DNA of 64,000 bases from Sediminibacterium sp. (GTDB lineage: Bacteria > Bacteroidota > Bacteroidia > Chitinophagales > Chitinophagaceae), in contig JAGOAO010000003.1 of the NCBI GenBank assembly GCA_017983845.1, positions 95,719-159,718 on the forward strand, read 5' to 3'. A program made the position numbers and the translations under genes. Shown piece by piece: positions 42,725-53,229 of the stretch (its first letter is position 1; the number at the start of each line of letters is the position of its first letter). The notes below the pieces were generated by a model. It was not told the origin of the DNA. It was given only the letters and a program-made list of their open reading frames with translations, and made no database searches.

Positions 42725-43915
42725 TTAATTCAATTTAGCTAAAGCTTCTCTGATTCTTGCCCAAGCTTTTTCGATATTCGGCATGCTGTTGGCAAAAGAG
42801 AAACGAACACAATTAGGCTCTCCAAATGCATCCCCCATAACAGAAGATACATGTGCTGTATTCAATAAATACATACTAAAGTCGGAAGCATTGGCAATGG
42901 TTTGTGTGCCATCTGATTTTCCATAATAACTACTTACATCTGGGAATACATAGAATGCACCTTCTGGAGCAAAACATTTAAATCCAGGCATCGCATTCAC
43001 CAATTCCAATGTTTTAGTACGACGACGTGTAAACTCTTCTGTCATTTCCATAGATGGTTTTAAATCGCCCACTAAAGCTGCAACAGCCGCTTTCTGAGTG
43101 ATAGAACAAGTGCCTGAAGTAAATTGACCTTGTAATTTTTCCATCGCTTTAGCCACCGTTGTATTCGATGCGGTATAGCCTAAGCGCCATCCAGTCATGG
43201 CAAAGCCCTTGCTTAAACCATTGATCAAAACCACTTGGTCTTTGATCTCGCTAAATTGAGCAATGCTTTCGTGTTTTCCAACGAAGTTGATGTATTCGTA
43301 AATTTCATCAGACAAGATAGTGATATGAGGATATTTTTTAAACAAGTTTGCTAATGCTTCTAATTCAGCTTTGCTGTACACTGCACCTGAAGGGTTACAA
43401 GGAGAAGAGAACATAAATACCTTCGTCTTTGGCGTAATCGCAGCTTCAACTTGAGCAGGTGTTGCTTTGAATCCAGCAGCTACAGAAGTTCTAATTTCAA
43501 CGACTTTACCTCTTGCGATCTTAACCAATTCAGAATAAGTGACCCAATAGGGTGTTGGGATAATGACTTCATCACCTTCGTCTACTAAAGCTAAAAGTGC
43601 ATTGGCTAAACTTTGCTTAGCACCAGTAGAAGTGATGATTTGATCAGGGGTATAATCTAGGTTATTGTCTCTTTTTAATTTCGTACAAACAGCTTCTCTT
43701 AAATCTAAAAATCCAGCAACAGGGGTGTAGTGACTCCAGTTGTCATTGATGGCTTTGATGGCTGCATCTTTAATATGCTGAGGGGTATCAAAATCAGGCT
43801 CGCCCAAACTCAAGTCAATTACATCAATACCTTGCGCTCTTAATTCACGACCTAATTTGGCCATTTTTAAAGTTTCTGGTTCACTAAAACGATTCAATAG
43901 AGAAGATAATTCCAT
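42725..43915 (-). CDS. PLP-dependent class I/II aminotransferase (aspartate aminotransferase type)
   Basis: 396 residues from the ATG at 43915 (MELSSLLNRFSEPETLKMAKL); the longer frame upstream is not conserved-looking. The PLP lysine is in LINGLSKGFAMTGWRLGY. Other marks are DLSLGEPDFDTPQHI, HYTPVAGFLDLREAV, SSPCNPSGAVYS, and a C-terminal CVRFSFANSM, whose Arg binds the substrate carboxylate. It is of the AspC/PatA subgroup Ib that transaminates aspartate and related acids. The exact substrate range cannot be read. It diverges from the serine dehydratase gene. Confidence 0.92.
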   Translation of the reverse strand: MELSSLLNRFSEPETLKMAKLGRELRAQGIDVIDLSLGEPDFDTPQHIKDAAIKAINDNWSHYTPVAGFLDLREAVCTKLKRDNNLDYTPDQIITSTGAKQSLANALLALVDEGDEVIIPTPYWVTYSELVKIARGKVVEIRTSVAAGFKATPAQVEAAITPKTKVFMFSSPCNPSGAVYSKAELEALANLFKKYPHITILSDEIYEYINFVGKHESIAQFSEIKDQVVLINGLSKGFAMTGWRLGYTASNTTVAKAMEKLQGQFTSGTCSITQKAAVAALVGDLKPSMEMTEEFTRRRTKTLELVNAMPGFKCFAPEGAFYVFPDVSSYYGKSDGTQTIANASDFSMYLLNTAHVSSVMGDAFGEPNCVRFSFANSMPNIEKAWARIREALAKLN

Positions 43916-44028
43916 GGTGTATAATTTGAGACTCGAATTTCGCAAATTATTGCCAAAGCACCACCAATTTTACATTGCTTTTGGCATTAAATTATGCCCC
44001 AATTGTTAATATCTACTCTAAACTCACT

Positions 44029-44036
44029 TACATTTG
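44029..44036 (+). promoter_or_regulatory. -7 element very close to the serine dehydratase start
   Basis: An exact TACATTTG ends eight bases before the ATG at 44045. Any transcript from it would have almost no leader. Confidence 0.45.
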
Positions 44037-44044
44037 TTTTGTCT

Positions 44045-45505
44045 ATGGAAAAATTTATCTCGGTATTTGATATGTTTAAAATTGGTGTAGGACCATCTAG
44101 TTCACATACGCTTGGACCTTGGCTTGCGGCAAAACATGTAATTACAAGGGTTGCAGCAACAACGCCTATCACAAACATAAAAGCGATCCATGTTTACCTC
44201 TTTGGTTCATTGGCAAAAACGGGCAAAGGGCACGGAACAGATACAGCCATTTTAATGGGATTATTGGGAGAAGACCCAGTAACCACAGATACGAGTTTGA
44301 TTACTGAAAAAGTACAAACTATTAAAGAGACTCAGTCCATAGCTATTGCAGGATTGCATTCAATTCATTTTGACTATGCCCAACACTTGGTTTTTTTCAA
44401 GGATAAGAGTTTGTCATACCATCCCAACGCCATGCAATTTGTGATTGAATTAAATGGTACAGTGAAAACCTATACCTATTATTCTGTTGGGGGTGGATTT
44501 ATTGAAACTGAAAAATCAGAAGATGGATTGGAATTAGGTCAAATCATTGAAGATAAAAAGGAATCAAATGTAGAAGTACCTTTTAATTTTTTCCATACCG
44601 ATGATTTAATTCATTGGTGTATTAAAACTGGCTTGCCAATTTCTGATATTGTAAGAGAGAACGAAAAGCAACTGCATTCAGAACAAGCATTATCGGATGG
44701 GTTGGATCGTTTATGGACAACCATGTCGGACTGTATTTTTAAAGGAGTGCATGCCCAAGGGATATTGCCAGGAGGATTACAAGTGCGAAGAAGGGCTTTT
44801 GATTTGAACGCTAAATTGTTGACAAAATCCGCAGGTGAAAAAGCATCAACTGTAAAGGAGTGGATGGAAGAAATTCAAGCTGGGGGGAATGATTTCACCA
44901 CTATTTTAGATTGGGTGAGTTGTTTTGCATTAGCAGTGAATGAGGAGAACGCCAGTTTTGGCAGGGTAGTCACTGCGCCCACCAATGGTGCCGCAGGTGT
45001 GATTCCAGCGGTATTAATGTATGCCATTAATTTTTGTAATAAGGGAAGTCAGGCGGATATTCACCGCTTCTTATTAACAGCTAATGCGATTGGTATATTA
45101 TTTAAAAATGGGGCCACTATTTCTGCAGCAATGGGTGGATGTCAGGCAGAGATTGGTGTTTCTTCTGCTATGGCTGCAGCAGGTTTAACAGAATTATTAG
45201 GGGGGAACCAACGACAAGTGTTAATGGCAGGAGAAATAGCGATGGAACATCATTTAGGATTAACCTGCGATCCGGTGGGTGGCTTAGTCCAGATACCTTG
45301 TATCGAAAGAAACACCATGGGTGCGATTAAAGCGATCACTGCTGCACAATTGGCATTACAAAGTAAACCAGATTACGCTTTAGTCAGTTTAGACAAAGTG
45401 ATTCATACCATGTGGAATACCGCATTGGATATGAATGTGAAATACAAAGAAACAGCAGATGGAGGTTTGGCCATTCAAATCCCAATAGGTCTAGCTGAGT
45501 GTTAA
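44045..45505 (+). CDS. sdaA: L-serine ammonia-lyase, iron-sulfur type
   Basis: 486 residues from the ATG at 44045 ([22 protein letters not shown]). The upstream start at 43994 is rejected because the promoter element falls between the two. It is a single-chain enzyme with a beta domain ([11 protein letters not shown]) and an alpha domain ([35 protein letters not shown], and [16 protein letters not shown]). The cysteines in GGCQ, TCDP and IPCIER are the usual [4Fe-4S] ligands. It converts serine to pyruvate and ammonia. Confidence 0.95.
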   Translation: MEKFISVFDMFKIGVGPSSSHTLGPWLAAKHVITRVAATTPITNIKAIHVYLFGSLAKTGKGHGTDTAILMGLLGEDPVTTDTSLITEKVQTIKETQSIAIAGLHSIHFDYAQHLVFFKDKSLSYHPNAMQFVIELNGTVKTYTYYSVGGGFIETEKSEDGLELGQIIEDKKESNVEVPFNFFHTDDLIHWCIKTGLPISDIVRENEKQLHSEQALSDGLDRLWTTMSDCIFKGVHAQGILPGGLQVRRRAFDLNAKLLTKSAGEKASTVKEWMEEIQAGGNDFTTILDWVSCFALAVNEENASFGRVVTAPTNGAAGVIPAVLMYAINFCNKGSQADIHRFLLTANAIGILFKNGATISAAMGGCQAEIGVSSAMAAAGLTELLGGNQRQVLMAGEIAMEHHLGLTCDPVGGLVQIPCIERNTMGAIKAITAAQLALQSKPDYALVSLDKVIHTMWNTALDMNVKYKETADGGLAIQIPIGLAEC

Positions 45506-45544
45506 TTGATTTAATAGTTTGACTTGATTTTATATCAGTTATAA

Positions 45545-46702
45545 CTAAGCTTCAATTGCTGCTTCATCTACCAAACTAAAATCTTGAATCACATTGTATA
45601 AAGTACCTCTTTCTATTGGGGTTCTTTTTGCTTGTTTAATTAAGCGAACTAATTCCAATGTAGACATCGCAGGATTTTGTTCCTCACTACCCGCCATGGA
45701 ATAAATTTTAGTCGTATCGTCAATTGTGCCATCAATATCATTGACACCATAACTTAAAGTCAATTGAGCTACCTGTCTTCCTAACATTGGCCAGTATGCT
45801 TTGATGTGCGGAAAATTATCTAAATACAATCTTGAAATGGCATACATTTTTAAGTCCTCTAACATAGTGGATTCTGGTACATCATTCATTTCGTTGTCCT
45901 TATTACGGAACTTCAAAGGAATGAAAGTATTGAAACCTTTTGTTTGATCTTGTAATTGTCTTAAGCGCTCCATATGGTCTACTCGGTGCTCATATTTTTC
46001 AATATGGCCATATAGTAAAGTGGCATTGCTATGCATACCCAACTCATGCGCTGTTTGGTGAATTTCTAACCAGCCAGTTCCATCCACTTTGTCGTCACAA
46101 ATAATGGTACGTACATCTGGATGAAAAATTTCTGCACCACCACCCGGTAAAGAATCTAGTCCGGCTTCATGTGCCAATTTCATACCTTCTTTAACAGACA
46201 CTTTTGCTTTACGGAACATGTAATCTAACTCCACAGGCGTGAAGGCTTTAATATGTAATTCGGGACGATGCGCTTTAATTGCGCGCATTAGATCCAAGAA
46301 AAATGCCAAAGTTAATTTTGGATGTACGCCTCCTACAATATGTACTTCTGTAACAGGTTTACCATCGTATGAACGAACGATATCCATCATTTGGTCTATC
46401 GTTAATTCCCATCCTTCTTCTTTATGTGCGTATAATTTGGAGTAAGAACAAAACTTACAAGAGAAGACACAGACATTGGTGGGCTCTATATGAAAATTGC
46501 GATTAAAATAAGTATGGTCTCCGTGCAATTCATTTCTTTTCCAGTTAGCCAGTGCACCCACATAAGGCAACGAAGCTTTTTCGAATAGTGCTACACCATC
46601 TTCGAAACTAATACGTTCGTTTTGGATAATTTTTTGACCAATTGCCTTTAAGACAAGATCGGCTTGCGCATCTACCACCACTTGAATTTGTGCCTGTTTC
46701 AT
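45545..46702 (-). CDS. mqnE: Aminofutalosine synthase MqnE
   Basis: 385 residues from the ATG at 46702; an upstream GTG at 46723 is less likely. It is a radical SAM enzyme with the CxxxCxxC cluster motif as CVFSCKFC (Cys78, 82 and 85), followed by EVHIVGGVHPKL, GGGAEIFHPDVR and DGTIDDTTKIYSMAG. It joins SAM to the product of chorismate dehydration in the futalosine route to menaquinone. The sister enzyme MqnC shares the fold, but IEPTNVCVF and the DDTTKIYSMAG tail fit the Bacteroidota MqnE sequences I know. Confidence 0.9.
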   Translation of the reverse strand: MKQAQIQVVVDAQADLVLKAIGQKIIQNERISFEDGVALFEKASLPYVGALANWKRNELHGDHTYFNRNFHIEPTNVCVFSCKFCSYSKLYAHKEEGWELTIDQMMDIVRSYDGKPVTEVHIVGGVHPKLTLAFFLDLMRAIKAHRPELHIKAFTPVELDYMFRKAKVSVKEGMKLAHEAGLDSLPGGGAEIFHPDVRTIICDDKVDGTGWLEIHQTAHELGMHSNATLLYGHIEKYEHRVDHMERLRQLQDQTKGFNTFIPLKFRNKDNEMNDVPESTMLEDLKMYAISRLYLDNFPHIKAYWPMLGRQVAQLTLSYGVNDIDGTIDDTTKIYSMAGSEEQNPAMSTLELVRLIKQAKRTPIERGTLYNVIQDFSLVDEAAIEA

Positions 46703-46803
46703 AGACTGAAAATTAGGACACAAAGTTAGTCAATATCGGTTGATTACAACCTTATGTTTAAGGTCAAATTTAAAACGAGTACTTTGCTTTAACGAGGATG
46801 CAA

Positions 46804-48066
46804 TTAGCCGATTAATATACCTGCAATACTAGCAGATAAGTAAGAAGCCAATGTTCCAGCTAAAAGGGCTTTAAGGCCTAATTCAGCAAGGTCTTTACGA
46901 CGTGAAGGTGCTAATTCTCCAATACCACCAATCAACATTCCTACACTACTAAAATTAGCGAAACCACAAATAGCAATACTTACAATCAACAATCCTTTTT
47001 CTGTTACAATAGGGATCACTTTACTTGTTAAGCTCTTGAACGCAACAAATTCATTGATGGTTAATTTTTGACCTAAAAGGGTAGCGGCACTTTGTACATC
47101 TACATTAGGGATACCCATTGCCCAAGCCATCGGGTAAAATAATTTACTAAAAATATAGTTCAAGCTTAAATCTAAGTTGGCACTAAAAAGATGTCCAATT
47201 TTTAATAAGCTCCAATCAACCAACGCAATTAATGCAATAAATCCAATCAACATGGCAATTACATTCATTGAAATTTTAAAACCATCACTAGCGCCATGTG
47301 TAATAGCGTCAATGGTGTTGCTATATTGACTCTTCACTTCTAAAGTCACTTTACCCATGGTTTGAGAGGGTTCAGTCTCTGGGAACAAGATTTTTGCAAT
47401 CACCAAAGCACCAGGTGCAGCCATCAAACTTGCTGTAATTAATTTAGGGGCTAAATCCATGCCCGCTTGTGCACCCATATTTGCATATACAATTAAGATA
47501 CCTCCAGCGATACAAGCTAAACTTCCACTCATACTTGCTAAAATTTCACTCTTAGTCATGGTAGGTAAATAAGGGCGGATCATTACTTGCGCTTCTACTT
47601 GACCCACAAAAGCACTCGCAACGTTGCTTAATGCTTCTGCACCACTTACACGCATGATAAAATTCATTGCCTTAGCAATTACGGAGATGATACGTTGCAT
47701 GATACCAAAATGGTAAAACAAAGCCACTAAGACACAAACCAAGATAATGGTTGCAGTGACATTGAAAGCAAACACGAATCCACCATTGGTAAAATCAGTT
47801 ACACCGGCAGGGCCCATTGCCGCAACTCCACCATATACAAATGCGGCACCTTGACGCGCAAATTCTTCGATTTTCCCCATGCCTTTACCAATCACCTGAA
47901 AGAAACTAGTAACGGCTGGAATTTTTAATATTAAAATACCGATGGTTAATTGAAGGGCTAAACCACTTAATACTAAACGATAGTTGATTCTTTTTTTATT
48001 GTTAGAAAACAAAAAAGCGATCATTAAAATCAATACGATACCTATCAAGCCTTGAAATCTTGCCAT
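46804..48066 (-). CDS. CNT-family (NupC-type) nucleoside transporter
   Basis: 420 residues with about eight to ten hydrophobic segments. CNT marks are the N-terminal GLIGIVLILMIAFLFS, GVAAMGPAGVTDFTNGG, GQVEAQVMIRPYLPTMTKSE, LMAAPGALVIAKI, and a C-terminal GFANFSSVGMLIGGIGEL. It should import nucleosides with a cation gradient. The coupling ion and specificity are not readable. It stands alone between mqnE and trxA, both on the same strand. Confidence 0.93.
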   Translation of the reverse strand: MARFQGLIGIVLILMIAFLFSNNKKRINYRLVLSGLALQLTIGILILKIPAVTSFFQVIGKGMGKIEEFARQGAAFVYGGVAAMGPAGVTDFTNGGFVFAFNVTATIILVCVLVALFYHFGIMQRIISVIAKAMNFIMRVSGAEALSNVASAFVGQVEAQVMIRPYLPTMTKSEILASMSGSLACIAGGILIVYANMGAQAGMDLAPKLITASLMAAPGALVIAKILFPETEPSQTMGKVTLEVKSQYSNTIDAITHGASDGFKISMNVIAMLIGFIALIALVDWSLLKIGHLFSANLDLSLNYIFSKLFYPMAWAMGIPNVDVQSAATLLGQKLTINEFVAFKSLTSKVIPIVTEKGLLIVSIAICGFANFSSVGMLIGGIGELAPSRRKDLAELGLKALLAGTLASYLSASIAGILIG

Positions 48067-48130
48067 GGGGTTAATTTAGGGGAGAAAGGTAATTAATTTA
48101 TTGTTATTTTTTAGGGTTCAAGGGCATAAA

Positions 48131-48153
48131 AAATCCCGCTCAAGGCGGGATTT
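48131..48153 (-). terminator. Intrinsic terminator after trxA
   Basis: A 9-bp stem, AAATCCCGC with GCGGGATTT, and a five-base loop, with a T run on the minus strand. Confidence 0.88.
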
Positions 48154-48204
48154 AGAAAGGTTTTGGTTTAGAGGGGGAGCCCATCTAAATCCAATTACTC
48201 AAAT

Positions 48205-48522
48205 TTATAAGTGAGATTGAATCTTTTTGTCCAAAACAGCTTTTGGTACAGCACCAATTTGCTTGTCTACCACTTGACCACCCTTAACAAAAAGGATCGC
48301 AGGGATAGATGTGATACCAAAATTCATGCTTAAATTAGGATTTACATCCACATTCACTTTACCAATATTCACTTTGCCTTCGTATTGCACAGCTAATTCT
48401 TCAATAACTGGCCCGATAGCACGACATGGACCACACCATTCTGCCCAAAAATCGATTACACTTAATTTGTCACTTTCAATCACTGTTTGTTGAAAGTTCG
48501 CGTCTGTAAATTCTAATGCCAT
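48205..48522 (-). CDS. trxA: Thioredoxin
   Basis: 105 residues, a single thioredoxin domain. The active site WCGPC (Cys30 and Cys33) lies in IDFWAEWCGPCRA, and the cis-proline is in ITSIPAILFVKGG. It is a cytoplasmic disulfide reductant. A TAATTTTG element lies about 40 bases upstream on the minus strand (48563-48570), and a terminator follows. Confidence 0.97.
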   Translation of the reverse strand: MALEFTDANFQQTVIESDKLSVIDFWAEWCGPCRAIGPVIEELAVQYEGKVNIGKVNVDVNPNLSMNFGITSIPAILFVKGGQVVDKQIGAVPKAVLDKKIQSHL

Positions 48523-48632
48523 AATTGTATATTTAATTTTCTTGTTGTTATGTTGTCTAGTACAAAATTAGCTCCAAACTTTAATATCTGCCATCTTGAC
48601 TTTTCCACCTAAATCTCATTTGATGGGGACAA

Positions 48633-51600
48633 TTAAGTGGCTAGCTTCACTTGAACGTTCCATTCAGGGTTTTTATCTAGGAATTCTACAAATTCATCGT
48701 TTACCAAAAAGCCCTTGTCAATGGTCAATAGACTAGCAACAATCTGCTCTCTAGGTTCCACGAAAGTGATTTTGAGTGAGGTTCTTCCTGGGTTGGCTTT
48801 AATATTCTGTTCTAAAAATTGAATGGCTTCTACTTTCAGGTTGGCAGGATGTAAGCTCAATTCCACCGTGCGTGTTTGAAGTTGCTTCACTGTTTCCAAA
48901 AGCGACATGGTTTGTAGCTTGAACTCAAAATTATTAGGTTGGTTGAATCTGTTTCTGAATGATCCATTAATACAAACTTTTTGTCCCACTTCTAAATAGT
49001 TCTGGAATTTCACATAATCCTCACTCCATAAAATAAAATCTGTTTTACCTGTAAAATCTTCAATAGCAAAGGAGCCAAAGTTTTTACCCGTTTTGGTAAT
49101 TCGATGCTGTACTTCGGTCACTAGCCCTGCCAGCTTAAAATTCTTGCCGAGGTTGTTAGGGAAATTAATCAGGTTGTCTTTTACCTCGTTGTATTCGTTG
49201 ATAGGCGTGAAAGCGTAATGCCTTAATTCAAAATTAAAATGATCCAAAGGATGACCACTCATGAACATACCCGTGATGTCTTTCTCGTGATCTAGCTTTT
49301 CTGTCAAAGTCCATTCTTCACAAATTGCCAATTTAGGTATTGGCACTTGCATGGCAGAAGGTAGGTCGCCAAATAGGGTATTGGTGGTACCTGTATTCAT
49401 GGATTGAATCGCTTGCGCATACGCAATTAATTTTTCCATGCCATTGGTACGGTCGCCCTCTCCAGTATTAAAATATTGTGCACGATGGTATTCTGGGAAA
49501 CAATCAAATGTACCAGAGTAGGCTAAACTTTCTAATGATTTTTTATTGACAGCCCTTGATAAAACACGTTTGATAAAATCAATCATGGTTTCAAAATGAC
49601 CTGCTTTATTACGCTCTAAAATAATGGCATCAATTGCTGCTTCACCAACCCCTTTTAATCCACCTAAACCAAAACGAATTTCTCCATTTTTATTCACAGA
49701 GAAACCTTGTAGGGATTCATTGATATCTGGACCCAATACTTTAATTCCCATGCGTTTACACTCTTCCATAAAGAAGGTGATTTTATCAATGCTACCTGCG
49801 TGGTTTAACACTGCAGACATATATTCTCCAGGATAGTGCGCTTTCAAATAAGCAGTTTGGTAAGCTACATAAGCATAACAAGTAGAGTGCGATTTGTTGA
49901 ATGCGTATTGCGCAAAAGCCTCCCAGTCTGTCCAAATTTTATCCAATGTTTTTTCTGGATGACCATTTTTCATAGCGCCTTCCACAAACTGTGCTTTCAT
50001 TTTATCCAAAACCGACTTCTGCTTTTTACCCATTGCTTTACGCAATACATCGGCATCTCCTTTGGTAAAGCCGCCAATTTTTTGACTGAGTAACATTACC
50101 TGCTCTTGGTAAACAGTGATACCATAAGTATCGGCCAATATTTCCTCCATAATTGGTAGGTCATATTGGATAGCTTCACGACCATGTTTACGTTCAATAA
50201 AGTTGGGGATATACGCAATCGGACCTGGACGATATAGGGCGTTCATGGCAATTAGATCGGCAAATTTATCTGGCTTTAATTCACGTAGATATTTTTGCAT
50301 ACCCACACTCTCAAATTGGAATGTGGCATTGGTTTCTCCGCGTTGGTATAAATGAAAAGTTGCTTCGTCGTCTAATGGGATGGTATCTAAATCGATGGTG
50401 ACACCATGGTTTTGTTTGATCAATTGCAAAGCGGTTTTCAAAATGGATAGGGTCTTTAAACCCAAGAAGTCCATTTTAATTACACCCGCTTCCTCAATCA
50501 CAGAACCTTCAATTTGAGTGACCCATAAATTAGAATCCTTGGCCGTGGCCACAGGCATAATCTCGGTTAAGTCACTCGGTGCAATGATGATACCTGCTGC
50601 GTGAATACCCGTATTACGAATAGATCCTTCTAAACGTTCGGCTTCATGTAAAACTGCAGCTCTTAAATCATTCCCTGCATAGATCTCTCTAAGCTTTTTA
50701 ATATTATCAATATCATCCGACTGATAACCTTCTTTTTCTGCTAAGGATTTTTCTCCTTCTTTCACCGTAATAGGTGCATGTAAGCAACGGTTTAATTCTG
50801 TACCTGGTTTGTCGGGAACAAGTTTGGCTAATAAGTTGGATTCAGATAATGGCAAATCCATTACACGTGCCACATCTTTAATACTACTCTTGGCCGCCAT
50901 CGTACCATAAGTAATAATTTGTGCTACCTGTTCCTTACCATATTTTTCTACTACATAATCGATTACTTTCTGACGGCCTTCATCATCAAAGTCCGTATCA
51001 ATATCGGGCATGCTCTTACGATCCGGATTTAAGAAACGCTCAAATAGTAATTGGTACTTAATAGGGTCAATATTCGTAATGCCAATACAATAAGCCACCA
51101 CCGATCCTGCGGCAGAACCACGACCAGGGCCCACAAATACATCCATTTCACGGCCTGCTTTAATAAAGTCACTTACAATTAAGAAGTAACCTGCAAAACC
51201 CATGGTTTGAATGGTGAACAATTCAAAGTCAATACGCTCCTGAATTTCTGCAGTGATGGCGTCGTATCTTTTATGTGCACCTTCCCAAGTAATATGTTTT
51301 AAGAATTCCCACTGATTCATGTTGGCATCCTTGTGAATCTGAAAACTTTTTGGAATCGGGAAAGCGGGTAGGAGGATGTCCTTTTTTAAATTCAAGACTT
51401 CCACTTTATCTACAATCGCATTGGTGTTGTCGATGGACTCTGGAATATCACTAAACAACTCAATCATTTCGGATTGGGTCTTGAAATAAAATTCGTTATT
51501 TGGGAATTTGAATCTTCTATTTTTTACTTGTAATTCATCATTCACAAAGTCATCAAATCCTGGGGTAGATTGTTTTTCACCCGTATTAATACATAGTAAG

Positions 51601-52310
51601 ATATCATGCGCGTTGGCGTCATCTTCATTGATATAATGACTGTCATTGGTTGCAATTACATCTACCTTATGCTTTTTTGAAAACTTAAGTAGGGTATTGT
51701 TGATGATTTCTTGTTCTGGAATCTGGTGTCTTTGGATCTCGATATAATAATCTTCTCCAAATAAATCCAACCACCATTTAAATTCTTTTTCAGCAGCTTC
51801 TTCTCCGTCTCTTAAAATGGCTTGTGGTACATGGGCACCAATACAACAGGTGGTAGCAATAATTCCTTCGTGGTATTTTTCAATCAACTCCTTATCGATT
51901 CTTGGGTACTTACTATACATCCCCTCGATATATCCAAGGGAGGTTAATTTAATCAGGTTCTGATAACCCACCGCATTTTTAGCCAATAGTACTTGGTGAA
52001 AACGATCGTCCTTATGTTCTTTTGTAAATTGTTTAATATGCCTGTCCTTCACCACATAAAACTCACAACCTACAATGGGCTTCACCGTAGGGGCTAAAAT
52101 GTCTTTTCCATTCGCATCTTTTCCAACGACTTTGGTGTTTTTCCAAGCCTGGCTTACAAAATTAAATGCACCAAACATATTCCCGTGATCCGTGATTGCG
52201 AGTGCGGGCATTTCGTCTTTAATGGCTTTTTTATATAAACCATCAATGGAAGCAGCACCATCTAGTAAAGAATATTGAGTATGAACGTGTAAATGTGAAA
52301 ATTTGGGCAT
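48633..52310 (-). CDS. dnaE: DNA polymerase III subunit alpha
   Basis: 1225 residues from the ATG at 52310 (MPKFSHLHVHTQYSLLDGA); a frame eight codons longer is possible but not conserved-looking. The domains are an N-terminal PHP domain (HLHVHTQYSLLDGA, ITDHGNMFG), the C-family polymerase core (VGPGRGSAAGSVVAYC, then the catalytic PDIDTDFDDEGR), the fingers with YNKSHS-like FNKSHSTCYAYVAYQTAY, a helix-hairpin-helix part, and an OB-fold near the end. It is the replicative polymerase. It diverges from the NlpC/P60 lipoprotein gene. Confidence 0.97.
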   Translation of the reverse strand: MPKFSHLHVHTQYSLLDGAASIDGLYKKAIKDEMPALAITDHGNMFGAFNFVSQAWKNTKVVGKDANGKDILAPTVKPIVGCEFYVVKDRHIKQFTKEHKDDRFHQVLLAKNAVGYQNLIKLTSLGYIEGMYSKYPRIDKELIEKYHEGIIATTCCIGAHVPQAILRDGEEAAEKEFKWWLDLFGEDYYIEIQRHQIPEQEIINNTLLKFSKKHKVDVIATNDSHYINEDDANAHDILLCINTGEKQSTPGFDDFVNDELQVKNRRFKFPNNEFYFKTQSEMIELFSDIPESIDNTNAIVDKVEVLNLKKDILLPAFPIPKSFQIHKDANMNQWEFLKHITWEGAHKRYDAITAEIQERIDFELFTIQTMGFAGYFLIVSDFIKAGREMDVFVGPGRGSAAGSVVAYCIGITNIDPIKYQLLFERFLNPDRKSMPDIDTDFDDEGRQKVIDYVVEKYGKEQVAQIITYGTMAAKSSIKDVARVMDLPLSESNLLAKLVPDKPGTELNRCLHAPITVKEGEKSLAEKEGYQSDDIDNIKKLREIYAGNDLRAAVLHEAERLEGSIRNTGIHAAGIIIAPSDLTEIMPVATAKDSNLWVTQIEGSVIEEAGVIKMDFLGLKTLSILKTALQLIKQNHGVTIDLDTIPLDDEATFHLYQRGETNATFQFESVGMQKYLRELKPDKFADLIAMNALYRPGPIAYIPNFIERKHGREAIQYDLPIMEEILADTYGITVYQEQVMLLSQKIGGFTKGDADVLRKAMGKKQKSVLDKMKAQFVEGAMKNGHPEKTLDKIWTDWEAFAQYAFNKSHSTCYAYVAYQTAYLKAHYPGEYMSAVLNHAGSIDKITFFMEECKRMGIKVLGPDINESLQGFSVNKNGEIRFGLGGLKGVGEAAIDAIILERNKAGHFETMIDFIKRVLSRAVNKKSLESLAYSGTFDCFPEYHRAQYFNTGEGDRTNGMEKLIAYAQAIQSMNTGTTNTLFGDLPSAMQVPIPKLAICEEWTLTEKLDHEKDITGMFMSGHPLDHFNFELRHYAFTPINEYNEVKDNLINFPNNLGKNFKLAGLVTEVQHRITKTGKNFGSFAIEDFTGKTDFILWSEDYVKFQNYLEVGQKVCINGSFRNRFNQPNNFEFKLQTMSLLETVKQLQTRTVELSLHPANLKVEAIQFLEQNIKANPGRTSLKITFVEPREQIVASLLTIDKGFLVNDEFVEFLDKNPEWNVQVKLAT

Positions 52311-52439
52311 TTTGGATATCGGGATAAGGCACAAATATCGTAAAAAAGCAGGGCTTGGACGGGCTTAATTTTCCACAAAAAACGGTTAAAATAATCCATT
52401 TTGAGCCAATTTTAAGGTTCTTGGCTTATCTTGCCCCTG

Positions 52440-53189
52440 ATGCAAAAAGGTATTTTATTTATTTCTGGACTATGCTTATTGACTTTGACTTTAACAAGCT
52501 GTACTAGTTTGACCAAGTTCAAACAATCTGTACAAGCTAAAACTAGTCAAATTAAAGCGAAACCAAAGCGCAACCTGCCGGCATTCGCGGCAGTGCCTGA
52601 GTCAGACAATGAAGCCATTGAATTCTTAGACAATATTTCGGTGAAGCCAGGAAGGGTGTATTTAAGAAAAGCTTCAGATGCGTTGGAAGCTGAACCTGTG
52701 ATGGCAACTGCAGCAAGAACAGATAAAATGCCAGAGAACCTAACGGATGTAGAAAAAGCCAATTGGTTACAATTAAAGTATTCTATTCAAATGGATATAG
52801 CGGTGGAAGAAATCAGCAATATCCCATTACTTCAAAAAATTGACGAATGGTGGGGTACCCCTTATGCTTTAGGTGGATCCAGTAAAAGAGGGGTGGATTG
52901 TTCTTATTTCACATTGGATGTAATGAATGCTATTTATAATACCAATTTAAAGAGAACTGCAGCTGAACAATATACACAAAGTGAAAAAATTGATTGGTCA
53001 GATTTAAAAGAAGGGGATTTGATCTTCTTTAAAACAGATGGTAGTCGTTCTATTTCACATGTGGGTATTTATATGACCAATAACAAGTTTGCACACGCTA
53101 GTACTAGTCAGGGTGTAACCATCAGTGATTTATCTGAGCCTTATTGGCAGAAGCGATTGTACAGTTTAGGTAGGGTTTTGAAACAATAA
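52440..53189 (+). CDS. NlpC/P60-family lipoprotein (cell wall endopeptidase)
   Basis: 249 residues from the ATG at 52440. The lipoprotein signal has lipobox LTSC (Cys21), followed by about 100 residues of linker. The C-terminal NlpC/P60 domain has the catalytic cysteine Cys154 in RGVDCSYF and histidine His207 in SISHVGIY. It should cut peptide stems of peptidoglycan at the envelope, of the type called Spr or MepS in E. coli. The gene is monocistronic and convergent with the M1 peptidase gene. Confidence 0.93.
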   Translation: MQKGILFISGLCLLTLTLTSCTSLTKFKQSVQAKTSQIKAKPKRNLPAFAAVPESDNEAIEFLDNISVKPGRVYLRKASDALEAEPVMATAARTDKMPENLTDVEKANWLQLKYSIQMDIAVEEISNIPLLQKIDEWWGTPYALGGSSKRGVDCSYFTLDVMNAIYNTNLKRTAAEQYTQSEKIDWSDLKEGDLIFFKTDGSRSISHVGIYMTNNKFAHASTSQGVTISDLSEPYWQKRLYSLGRVLKQ

Positions 53190-53229
53190 TTTGAATCGTA
53201 TTTCAATACAAAAAACTCCTTTATCTATT

